Positions 10,190 to 19,053 of a stretch of DNA of 64,000 nucleotides are shown piece by piece (position 1 is the first letter of the stretch; each line of letters begins with the position of its first letter). The translations under genes and the position numbers were made by a program. The notes under the pieces are model-generated. The model did not search any database and was not told where the DNA came from. It was given only the letters and a program-made list of their open reading frames with translations. Origin of the DNA: Anthoceros angustus (lineage: Eukaryota > Streptophyta > Anthocerotopsida > Anthocerotales > Anthocerotaceae); NCBI GenBank assembly GCA_010909165.1, contig VJWM01000025.1, positions 1,426,001 to 1,490,000 of the forward strand. Direction: 5' to 3'.

Positions 10190-10749
10190 CTATTCCTCAT
10201 CCTCGGCCTCGTTGTCGGCGATATTGAAGTATCGCAATTCATACATGTTCCTATCCTTATTGGAGGCTATGACTCGCAGCCAGTCCCTCACGTTGTGCTT
10301 CTTCAAGTACTTCTTCGTCAAGTACTTCAGGTACCTGCAAACAACCACCAGGGGAGTCATTCACATCCGAACAGCAAAGGAATCCCTGACCGCAAAAATA
10401 ACCTAACAGGTCATCCAGCAGAAGGCTCGGTCCGACCTAAAGAGCAGGGGTGCTACCAACAAATTCCAAACCATCGCCAACAGCTAAGGCTGTCAACTAA
10501 CCTCTTCGAGAAAGCAGCCTCGGAGGTGACGCTTATTCTGTTGTTTTGACGTGCGATCGTGACGATGTCGCCCAGGACGCCCGCCTTGCCTCCAACCTTG
10601 ATCCTCTCTTGTAAAAACTTCTCGAAGGAAGCAATGTCCATGATCTTGTCCTCCACAGGCTTCCCGCAGTCGATGGTAAACGTGGAAGCCCTCTTCTTAC
10701 TCTTGGGACCCTGGCCCTTCTTGGCCGCAGCCACAGCAGCCGGCGCCAT
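10190..10749 (-). CDS. RPL22: 60S ribosomal protein eL22
   Basis: Component of the large cytosolic ribosomal subunit. Two exons, 10502-10749 and 10190-10334, joined FSK-AG|G-YLKYL across a 167-bp GT-AG intron, giving 130 aa, the usual size. Family landmarks seen are [61 protein letters not shown] and ELRYFNI, ending in the typical acidic tail EAEDEE. The start is the ATG at 10749 ([20 protein letters not shown]). An upstream in-frame extension is open but unlike the family. It should be constitutively expressed. No anomaly seen. Confidence 0.96.
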
Positions 10750-11309
10750 CGCTACAACAAACGTGCTGGAAATACGGTATGCGGGACTTCGGTCCAAATA
10801 TATAGGCCTTAGGTTTAGGGATACATATGTACGCTGCTATACTTCCATCCAGGCAAGTACACATACAGACAACAGATGTCTGGATCAGAGCCGCGCTATC
10901 AGTGCCACCCGAGGGGAAATCTGCCAAGGGAATGCGCCTGTTGGCAGATTCAGAAAAAGCGTATCAGGAATCGAGACGTGTGGCAGAAGCCACAGCCGGT
11001 ATGGGCTTGATTTGAGATGAGCGGGAAAGGATGACTCCCTGGTGGAAGGGGCAGCAGAAGCATAGAGGTCCTTTGACTATTGTCGAAGTAGGAAATGATC
11101 TCGTGAAGGAGGTTGTGTAGCGCAATTTGTTTTTCCTTGTGTCTGGAACGAGGATGGAGACCCAGGGCAGGAAACATTGCGAGGTACCATACAGACACTG
11201 CACTATTATTCTAGGTTTCAGGTTATCCATGGCCCGGACGCGCACCTTAAGCTGGAAGCATGGGGAGGGTGAACTATGCACTGAACTCCTCTTCTATGCA
11301 GGCAGTACT

Positions 11310-11898
11310 GGTATTTCATGAGAACTCAAACATAGAGATAACCGGTGCAGTCATACGTTGCCTGTTACCTGGTGCTTGCTTGAATGACGAGGTCATGAAC
11401 CTGTACATGGAATTGCTGAAGGAACGGGAGTTAAGAGAGCCGGAAAGGTTCCTCAACTGCCATTCCTCAAGGATAAGCAACGTCAGGACTACGAGGCAGT
11501 TCGGAGATGAATTTCTCAGAGGATAATTGTTTACTGAGTCTGATAAGATCCTTGTCCCTGTCCATCAAGGCATGCACTGATACCTTGCTATCGTCAATGT
11601 AATGGACAAGAAGGTGAAGGATGTACTTGGATTCTCTCGGAGGGGACGATCCAAATGAATTGCAAGTTATTTCGCAGTACTTTGCCGATGAGATCAAGGA
11701 CAAGTCTGGTCACCATGTAGATGTAAATGACAGGAATTCTCATGCTCACATGACATTCCTGAGCAGCTCAATGAGTGTGACTGCGGCTTGTTCATGTTGA
11801 AGTACGCAGATTTCCTCAGCCGATGGGCTAGTCAATGCCTCTCGCAGGTGCACATGGATTTTTTCCGGAGGAAAAGAGCACGGGAGATACTCCAGTGA
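11310..11898 (+). pseudogene. ULP1/ESD4-type SUMO protease, decayed intronless copy
   Basis: The C48 protease domain can be followed end to end with no introns. It starts at NIEITG...LLPGACLNDEVMNLYMELLKERE, then DYEAVRR-stop-ISQR, ESDKILVPVHQGMH-stop-YLAIVNV, LDSLGGDDPNELQ, QYFADEIKDKSG, and IPEQLNECDCGLFMLKYADF, ending with REILQ and a stop at 11896-11898. The catalytic Cys region (CDCG) survives. The Trp after the catalytic His is TGA, another conserved Trp is TGA, other Trp positions are TGC or AGG, and there are frame changes (near 11620 and 11750). Absence of introns suggests a retrocopy, but no poly(A) tail or target-site duplication was recognised. Non-functional. Confidence 0.82.
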
Positions 11899-12637
11899 CC
11901 CGCAAACTGGGCAGCAGATTCAGAAGCATATATTTTGTCGGTGTTCCGCTCTTGATGACGTTCTCGACCTTTTGGGCAGTTAGAGGGTTGCAAGGCCCAT
12001 CGGGTAACATGAGATGGTATTCAATTCTTTTTCAGGACCTTGAATGCACTGGGGCTCCTGTGCTGAGTCCGCAGCAACAAATTGGAGGCAATTGTGTTGA
12101 AAACTTGCAATTGAAAGGTTGGACCACCGAATGCTCTGTATGGGAGACACAGCAAGGTGAAAACAAGACAGTTGATGGCCCACCCTGTGAAGGATCAGCT
12201 GTAGTCCCCCCTGCATCTTTGCCCATACATATGATCTTGCCTTGTTTAACATTTTATTCAAACCTGGTGAGAGTAGAATGGAACGTGATCCCAGGAACAG
12301 GCTTCCTTGTGGGCGCCAAGCACACGCTGACGCCACATTGCCTCATGTACATTGTGCGGACCCAGCAGATACCTCCCGATGGCCGTGAAGTGGCAGCCAG
12401 TAGACAGTTGAGTTTCCTCTGGTAAGAACATGAACGCGTCGGCTCCCGTCCGGTAACAACGAACGTCAACGGGCCACCTTCAGCTGAAACGGGTAACTGC
12501 CGCCCGTGCATACCACAGACATTTCTGTAATGCTGTTGTGCGCGTGTTGCGCGGCCAAGTTCTCGTCGAAGATTCCAGGATCACAGCCGTGTACAATTAA
12601 CGAGCACCTTTCCTTTCTTATTCCTCTTGTAAAAAAG
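11899..12637. other. Intergenic, no gene recognised
   Basis: Open frames on both strands (up to 196 codons at 11835-12425) overlap each other in different frames and show no domain. It contains the downstream flank of the PPR gene on the minus strand. Confidence 0.45.
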
Positions 12638-15600
12638 CTACTTTGGTCTTCCTTTACTCTGGGGATGCTTCTCATCACCAACCATGAAACTATGCACGAG
12701 CCCATCCTTGTCTGTCCACGAGCTCCGACCTGGCTGCTTCCATGCGCTGATTCGCTCTCTCATAGCCTGCATCTTCCGAGCTTGCTCCCACATCTGAGCA
12801 CCCGTGAATATGTTTGACATCAACACGTACGCTGCAGCATCTCTTTCATCTAGCTTAACTGCTTCATTGAAAGCATGGAGTCCCACCTCCACATTGCCCC
12901 ACTTTCGACAAGCACCCAACAGAGTGTGCCAAACAGCACCATTAGGCTGCACAGGCATTGTCCTTACTAGAGCTAGTGCCTCATGCAGATGGCCTGCACG
13001 ACCCAAAAGATCTACCATGCATGTGTAGTGATCCTCTGTGGGAGTAATGCCATTATCTCTGTTCATAGCCTGAAAGGACTCCCACCCCTTGTTGACTAGT
13101 CCCGCATGACTGCACACCGTTAGTAGACTAAGATATGTGATACTGTCCAACGGTAAGCCATCAGCCATCATTCTCTGAACCAGGTCAAAGACCACTTCAC
13201 TGTCTCCTTGACAGGCGTAGCCTGCAATCAGTGCATTCCAAACCACAAAGTCTTTTTCATCCAACACATCAAACACCTGCTGTGCATCGACCATGCTCCC
13301 ACACTTTCCGTACATGTTAATCAAACTGCCTGCTACAAACTGATCACCTTGAAGACCTTGTTCTACAATCTGTGCATGTAGCAGCCTTCCCAGGTATAAA
13401 GCTGCCACATTGGCACATGCCTGCAGGAGGCACACAAATGTTACAGAATCGGGTGCAGCCATGCCTCCTTCCTGCATGGCACTAAAGAGGCGGAGGGCTT
13501 CGTGCTCCATCCTCTGCTGGCAATATCCTGCAATCATGGCATTCCAAGTCACCACATCTTTATGAGCAAGTCCATCAAACACCTTCTTTGCATCTTCCAA
13601 GCTGCCACACTTTGCATACATGGTCACCAAACTGTTGGCTACAAATACATCAGCTTGATGCCCTTGCTTTCTGATTTGGGCATGAAGCTGCTTCCCCTTC
13701 TCCAATGCCAGGGTGCCCACACTAGCACATGCCTGCAGGAGGCACACAAATGTCATGGTATCGGGTACAGCCACGCCTCCTTCTTGCATAGAACTATACA
13801 GACTGAGGGCTTCATGGCCCCTACCCTTCTGAGAATATCCTGCTACCATGGCAGTCCACGTAACCACATTCTTTTCATCAAGTCTGTCGAAAAGTCTCTG
13901 AGCTTCTTCCAAGCTGCCACATTTTGCATACATATTCACCAAACTGCTGGCGACGAACACATCAGCTTGGTGACCACGTTCTCTAATTTCACTGTGAAGT
14001 TGCTTCCCCTTCTCCAACGCTGAGGGACCGACAGATGCACATGCCTGCAAGAGGCAAACAAATGTTACAGAATTGGGTATTGCCATGCCACCTGCTTGCA
14101 TAGCACTGTAAAGGCGGAGGGCTTCCTGCCCCATGCCCCGCTGAGAATATCCTGCTATCATGGCAGTCCACGTCACCACGTCTTTCTGAACAAGTCCGTC
14201 AAACAGTCGCTGGGCGTCTTCTAGACTTCCACACTTTGCATACATGTTCACCAAACTGCTGGATAGAAACGCATCAGCTTGGTATCCTGCTTCCCTAATC
14301 TGTGTATGAAGCTGCTTCCCCTCCTCCAACGCCGGGGTGCCCACACTCGCACATGCCTGCAGGAGGCACAAAAAGGTCACAGAGTTGGGTACAGCTATGC
14401 CTTCGTCTTGCATAGCGCTGTAGAGGCGAAGGGCTTCCTGCCCCATACCCCGCTGAGAATATCCTGCTATCATGGCAGTCCACGTCACCACATTTTTTTC
14501 CTTAAGGCCATCAAACAGCCTCTGGGCGTCTTCCAAGCTGCCACACTTTGCATACATGTTCACTAAACTGTTGGCTACAAAAACATCAGACTGATGTCCT
14601 TGTTCTCTAACCAGGGCATGAAGGTGCTTCCCCTTCTCCAATGCTGGGATGCCGACACTTGCACATGCCTGCAAGAGGCACACGAATGTCACAGCATTGG
14701 GTACAGCCACACCTTCTTCTTCCATGGCACTGTAGAGCCGAAGGGCTTCCTGCCCCATGCCACGCTGAGAGTACCCTGCTATCATGGCAGTCCAGGTCAC
14801 CACATCTTTCCGACCAAGTCCATCAAACAGCCTCTTGGCATCCTCCAAGCTGCCACACTTGGCGTACATGTCCACCAAGCAACTGTACACAAACAGATCA
14901 GGCTCCACGCCAGTGGCCAACACAGCAGCATGAACCTCCTGCCCGGATTTCAGGTCTCCGCCCCTTGCACAAGCCTTCAGAACTGCCACAAACACATAAC
15001 CATCTGCCTTCACATTCGACCGGCACATCCGACGATACAACCCTATGGCCTCCCTCGCTCGCCCCTGCTTCACATGCGCAGAAATAACGGAACCCCACAT
15101 GAAGGCATCTGGCTGGTCAACCACTTCAAACACATCCATCGCGTCTTGCAACCTGCCATTAGAGGCATACAACCGCAAAACATAGTTGCACATGAACATC
15201 TCCGCCTGGTACCCCATCCTCACCATCAAAGCATGCATGCGGATACCCAAAACAAGATCGTTCTCCAATACACATTTCTTCAACACTTCGCAAAACAGTG
15301 CTTTGGAAATACAACCTTCCTTCTGCACCAAAACTCCCAGACCCTCAACAGCCTCAGCGAGGTGGCCATCACAACACAGCCTGTTCACCATCCCAGCTGT
15401 CACAATGCTGTCGTCACCTGCAGGCCTGCGTGGCATCTCCAAATCCAGAGCAGCAAGCTGCGCATCCACCCAGCCCAGCTGGTACAAACTGTTCAACCAG
15501 AGGACCTCCCGGCACTGCCTGTGCCGGAAGTCAGGCACCCAGAGGCTCACCCCATTTTGCCTGCCATCCAAACCAAGTGTAGGGTCCCGATACCCGGACC

Positions 15601-15733
15601 CCCGTCCAGCAAGAAATCCTCTTGGACGGGCTGGCGTTTTTGCAGAGCTGCTGCTGCTGCACCTCCCGACTTGGTTGTGCGCCCACAGATGGTTGCTCGG
15701 AGTCAGGCGACCGGGAGCTCTCCCTATACTCAT
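12638..15733 (-). CDS. PLS-class pentatricopeptide repeat protein, E/E+ type without DYW domain
   Basis: Organelle RNA-binding protein, probably an RNA-editing site-recognition factor. Intronless. The ATG at 15733 starts MSIGRAPGRL followed by an Arg/Ser-rich, acid-poor stretch like a plastid or mitochondrial presequence, giving 1031 aa; an in-frame Met at 15898 would give 1086. About seven P-L-S triplets follow, each with the LHAxIRExGHQADVF / SLVNMYAKCGSLEDAQRLFD / VVTWTAMIAGYSQRGMGQEALRLY pattern. The repeats near 14119, 14429 and 14738 are almost identical in DNA at 309-bp spacing. Then come E motifs and a normal PG box (KQPGRSSW). The protein stops after GDEKHPQSKGRPK, exactly where DYW deaminase domains begin. 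It would need a deaminase supplied in trans, or it has lost its end. Confidence 0.9.
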   Translation of the reverse strand: MSIGRAPGRLTPSNHLWAHNQVGRCSSSSSAKTPARPRGFLAGRGSGYRDPTLGLDGRQNGVSLWVPDFRHRQCREVLWLNSLYQLGWVDAQLAALDLEMPRRPAGDDSIVTAGMVNRLCCDGHLAEAVEGLGVLVQKEGCISKALFCEVLKKCVLENDLVLGIRMHALMVRMGYQAEMFMCNYVLRLYASNGRLQDAMDVFEVVDQPDAFMWGSVISAHVKQGRAREAIGLYRRMCRSNVKADGYVFVAVLKACARGGDLKSGQEVHAAVLATGVEPDLFVYSCLVDMYAKCGSLEDAKRLFDGLGRKDVVTWTAMIAGYSQRGMGQEALRLYSAMEEEGVAVPNAVTFVCLLQACASVGIPALEKGKHLHALVREQGHQSDVFVANSLVNMYAKCGSLEDAQRLFDGLKEKNVVTWTAMIAGYSQRGMGQEALRLYSAMQDEGIAVPNSVTFLCLLQACASVGTPALEEGKQLHTQIREAGYQADAFLSSSLVNMYAKCGSLEDAQRLFDGLVQKDVVTWTAMIAGYSQRGMGQEALRLYSAMQAGGMAIPNSVTFVCLLQACASVGPSALEKGKQLHSEIRERGHQADVFVASSLVNMYAKCGSLEEAQRLFDRLDEKNVVTWTAMVAGYSQKGRGHEALSLYSSMQEGGVAVPDTMTFVCLLQACASVGTLALEKGKQLHAQIRKQGHQADVFVANSLVTMYAKCGSLEDAKKVFDGLAHKDVVTWNAMIAGYCQQRMEHEALRLFSAMQEGGMAAPDSVTFVCLLQACANVAALYLGRLLHAQIVEQGLQGDQFVAGSLINMYGKCGSMVDAQQVFDVLDEKDFVVWNALIAGYACQGDSEVVFDLVQRMMADGLPLDSITYLSLLTVCSHAGLVNKGWESFQAMNRDNGITPTEDHYTCMVDLLGRAGHLHEALALVRTMPVQPNGAVWHTLLGACRKWGNVEVGLHAFNEAVKLDERDAAAYVLMSNIFTGAQMWEQARKMQAMRERISAWKQPGRSSWTDKDGLVHSFMVGDEKHPQSKGRPK

Positions 15734-16372
15734 CGCCAAACCATGACATTGTTGCGACCAGGAAGACGGTCCCCACGACAGGTCAGTGTTGCTGGACTGA
15801 ATTCCAACGCTCCAGACACCCATTTCTCGAAGCTGCACACCCTCAGCTTTCGCATCCGAGCGACCCGGGCATCCCAGATGGATCACTCCGTCAGTCAAGA
15901 AATAAACTCATACATCTCTTGACACATTGTCGAACTGTTTGTCAAAAATAAGTGGGAGAAGGTCGGGTGGTTATGACGAGGGAAATGCTCCATCTGAATG
16001 GTTGGGTACGACAGATTGCCACCAACCAAGACATCACCGTGGAGATTCCTATCAGTCAGGAACAGCGAGCACACGATTACTGCAAACAACAACGAAAACC
16101 TCAGACAACAAGCTTGCAGGCGGGAAAAATGTGAGACCTACTTTAGTGATGTGGGGAGGAATTTTGTTCGTTGCAAGGGAGTTAGAGGAAGCTTGGGAGA
16201 GAAACTTCGATGCAGCTCCTGGTATGCCGCCTAATCGAAATGAACCAAAATGCGCCTCTAACTTCAGTCCAGAAGCCTGATGCTCCTAGATGTCATCGAA
16301 GGGCCTTACAAGGTCGATCGAGGCAATTCTGTTTGTTATTGCCGTCTGCTTCTCGATCGCAGCGCAAGCATC
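15734..16372. other. Divergent intergenic region between PPR gene and PhzF gene
   Basis: Holds the promoters of two divergently transcribed genes. A few open frames are present but none is recognisable. If the PPR gene uses the upstream Met at 15898, the shared region is about 475 bp. Confidence 0.45.
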
Positions 16373-17767
16373 ATGGCTGCACTCAGCTCTGCGTCTGCGG
16401 CCTGCCACCATCTGCATGCGGTCGCCGCATCATCCCGGCGAGAGCTTTCTGCAGTGGAGAATCGCGCCGGGCTGCGCTTGACAACCGTGCAATTTGCAAT
16501 GAAGCCTCTCAAGGTCCCGATCAGACGAGGTTCTGGAGGCCGGATGTTATACGCTAGCGCTAGCGCTAGCCCTAGTTCATCCTTTTCCTCCGAGTCTCCT
16601 TTCCCAGTGGAAGAAGATGAGATCAAGGAGGCTGTGACGGCTGAAGGCCGGCCTGTGAGCCGCTTGTCGCAGGCGGATTTTGTGAAGGAGGCGGTCCGGA
16701 GGCTGTCGCAAGAGGATCTGGAGGTGGCAGTGCGCAAGTACAATTTGGAGGACGAGCTGTTCGCGGAAGTGGATTATGCGCAGGTGAATGCCTTCACTGA
16801 TCGGGCCTTCAGTGGCAACCCGGCTGCGGTGTGCTATCTCCCCTACGCCGACGACTCACGGTGGCTTCAGCTAATTGCTCGAGAATTCAATCTGTCGGAA
16901 ACGGCCTTCGTGGTGAAGCGGCAAGGCTCGAGTCCGGAGGAAGGGCAAGCGGACGAGGATGAGGATGAGGATGAGGAGGAGCCCGTAGCTCCGGAAGAAG
17001 TCATCGACTTCGACCTCCGGTGGTTCACGCCCAGAGTGGAAGTGGATCTGTGCGGCCATGCCACCTTAGCTTCAGCTCACCTTCTGTTTGCTGCGGGCGT
17101 CGTGGAAGGCGACCTCATTCGCTTCCACACCAGATCAGGGATTCTACAAGCCAGAAAGGTGCAGGGATACGACGAATCGGTGGAACAAGGCAAGAAAAGA
17201 CCGTCCGGCAAGGGCGTGGTGGAGCTGGACTTCCCTATTTCAACAGCAACACAAATCGTTGGCGAACAGGTGCGGAAGCTTGCAACCGGGCTGGGGCTTG
17301 AACAGCAGCAGGTGGTTTGGGCTGGAGCCACTAGTCTTGGGGATTTCCTTCTGGAACTGGCGTCCTGGGAGCATGTGGAGGAAGTGAAGCCCATACTACA
17401 TCTGCTGGACGACTTGCCCGGCCGGGGCGGAGTCATCGTCACTTCCCGCGCCAAGCCTGGCAGCGGCTACCACATCGTCTCCCGCTTTTTTTGCCCTAAA
17501 GCTGGCGTCGCTGAAGATCCTGTCACAGGCAGCGCGCATTGCACGCTCGGCTGGTACTGGAGCTCCAAGCTAGGCATAAGCAGTCTGGAAGCCTACCAAG
17601 CGTCGGAGCGTGGCGGCTCCATATCCGTCCGGGTGGACGAGCAGGCCGGCAGAGTGTTTCTCCGAGGGGCTGCCGTCTTGGTCATGGCTGGCGTCATTCT
17701 CAACCCTGTCACCCCGGGGTCAGGGCCGTCTAAAACTGACGACAACTTTCCCTCGGTAGCTACTTAG
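16373..17767 (+). CDS. PhzF-family isomerase/epimerase-like protein, plastid-targeted
   Basis: Single-exon gene, 464 aa from ATG 16373. MAALSSASAACHHLHAVAAS is a classic chloroplast transit peptide, rich in Ser and Ala. The open frame extends upstream to 16280 but without transit character. The PhzF fold (diaminopimelate-epimerase-like) is shown by VNAFTDRAFSGNPAAVC, the catalytic-Glu motif NLSETAF, WFTPRVEVDLCGHATLASAH, and the second-half motif AEDPVTGSAHCTLGWYW. A run of Asp and Glu (DEDEDEDEEE, about 16954-16983) interrupts the domain between strands and is unusual. Bacterial PhzF isomerises dihydro-3-hydroxyanthranilate; plant members have no settled substrate, so the reaction is not assigned. 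Confidence 0.93.
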   Translation: MAALSSASAACHHLHAVAASSRRELSAVENRAGLRLTTVQFAMKPLKVPIRRGSGGRMLYASASASPSSSFSSESPFPVEEDEIKEAVTAEGRPVSRLSQADFVKEAVRRLSQEDLEVAVRKYNLEDELFAEVDYAQVNAFTDRAFSGNPAAVCYLPYADDSRWLQLIAREFNLSETAFVVKRQGSSPEEGQADEDEDEDEEEPVAPEEVIDFDLRWFTPRVEVDLCGHATLASAHLLFAAGVVEGDLIRFHTRSGILQARKVQGYDESVEQGKKRPSGKGVVELDFPISTATQIVGEQVRKLATGLGLEQQQVVWAGATSLGDFLLELASWEHVEEVKPILHLLDDLPGRGGVIVTSRAKPGSGYHIVSRFFCPKAGVAEDPVTGSAHCTLGWYWSSKLGISSLEAYQASERGGSISVRVDEQAGRVFLRGAAVLVMAGVILNPVTPGSGPSKTDDNFPSVAT

Positions 17768-18164
17768 ATTTTGGAAACCGATACGAGGCCGACCAATTTT
17801 GTATGTAGCTGGTCCAGCTTTACTTCTCCGATTTTGCGTTGTCCTAATTGGGTGTCTGTCTGACTTGCCCGAATTTGAGTTGAGAATGTTTCAATTTTTC
17901 AAAGAGGCATGATCCGAAACTCCTTGCGGGAACGACTTGCTAGAAGAAAGTTTGAGATCTGCTAAACCCTAAACTTCGCACAGACCGGAAGGCGAAAGAG
18001 CTCGTCCTGGTGCTGATGCTGCATCTCTCTCACAGCCAGCCTTGCGGTGCGTTTCCCGTGTGCAAAGCATAACTGGAGACCGGACAGCTCACAATAACTC
18101 CCCGCGCGAGATTCCTTAGCCACATTCCCCATCCTCATACAACCCGTTTGCACCTCACCTTCAC
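17768..18164. promoter_or_regulatory. PhzF 3' flank and ARPC5 promoter/leader
   Basis: 397 bp between the PhzF stop and the ARPC5 start on the same strand. No clear TATA box; no other feature seen. Confidence 0.4.
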
Positions 18165-18862
18165 ATGGCGGACGATGATGACGGCCATCTGGAGGCAGAG
18201 GCATTTGTGGAGACGGAACGCGCAGAGGCGATCATCGACCGGATCGAGCACAAAACTCGCAGAGTGGAGAGATTCATACGATTGTGTGTACTTTCCAGCC
18301 TCTTTGTGCCAGGGTCAGTAGGCCGGCCCGTACTGACCAGGGATCGTGGTGTGGACAGGTCTCAATTCACCGAGGCACTGAGCACGTCTTTGGAGGATCC
18401 TCCGACGAAGACGAGGGATGATCTATGTAAGGTGAGAAACCTAAACTTTTGCAAATCCATTGCTTAGACGCGGCAACGGCAGGTGTGAGCAGAAGGAAGC
18501 TGAATTTTGTCCGTTTTGTGACCAGTCTGCGAATTGGCTGGTGGTCCATCGTGCATTGATGGCTGCCAAAGATGTGGATTCTCTGCTGGCTAATCTGGAC
18601 TCGGATTATTACGACATTCTGATGAAGTGAGTTTATGTCTTCGCTAGTCTAAGGTCGTTTGAATCGTCGTTTCATGCGGATGTGTGCCATGGCGTTAATT
18701 GCCACCTCCACTTTCTTGTGATACAGATATGTGTACAAAGGGCTGTCAACAGGAGACAGGCCAACTTGTGATCAGTGTCTCCGATTACATGAGAAGCTTG
18801 TAGAGAAGGCTGGGATGGGATGTATTATGCGTGCTCTCTGTGATACTGCTAATACTGTCTAG
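18165..18862 (+). CDS. ARPC5: Actin-related protein 2/3 complex subunit 5 (p16-Arc)
   Basis: Smallest subunit of the Arp2/3 actin-nucleating complex, which drives branched actin assembly in the cytoplasm. Four exons: 18165-18283, 18359-18431, 18526-18626, 18727-18862, all GT-AG with phases that join cleanly, giving 142 aa, the normal size. Family landmarks are AEAIIDRIEHKTRRVERFIR, LEDPPTKTRDDLCK, SANWLVVHRALMAAKDVDSLL, YYDILMKYVYKGLSTGDRPTCDQCL, and the conserved C-terminus ending DTANTV. Introns are 75-100 bp. The FATB gene follows closely on the same strand. Confidence 0.95.
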
Positions 18863-19053
18863 GCTGAGATGGCAACAGCACGAGGAAACGGACCTCGTAG
18901 CACCATACCATAAGTCAGTACATATGAGGTTAACTCTGAAGTTAAATAGAGCTGGCTTTGAAAAAACTGCCAGCCAGAGGTCTTGGACAGCGGAATGTTG
19001 GCTCTGCTCTGAGATCTGCGGATCATATCTTCCAGAGGCAAGCCGACGTCGAT

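Noticed and set aside
11835-12425. 196-codon frame downstream of the SUMO-protease relic
   Set aside because: Starts inside the relic in another frame and has no recognisable motif.
14594-15922. 442-codon plus-strand open frame opposite the PPR gene
   Set aside because: It lies antisense to well-supported PPR repeats and its length follows from their repetitive codon use; no domain of its own.
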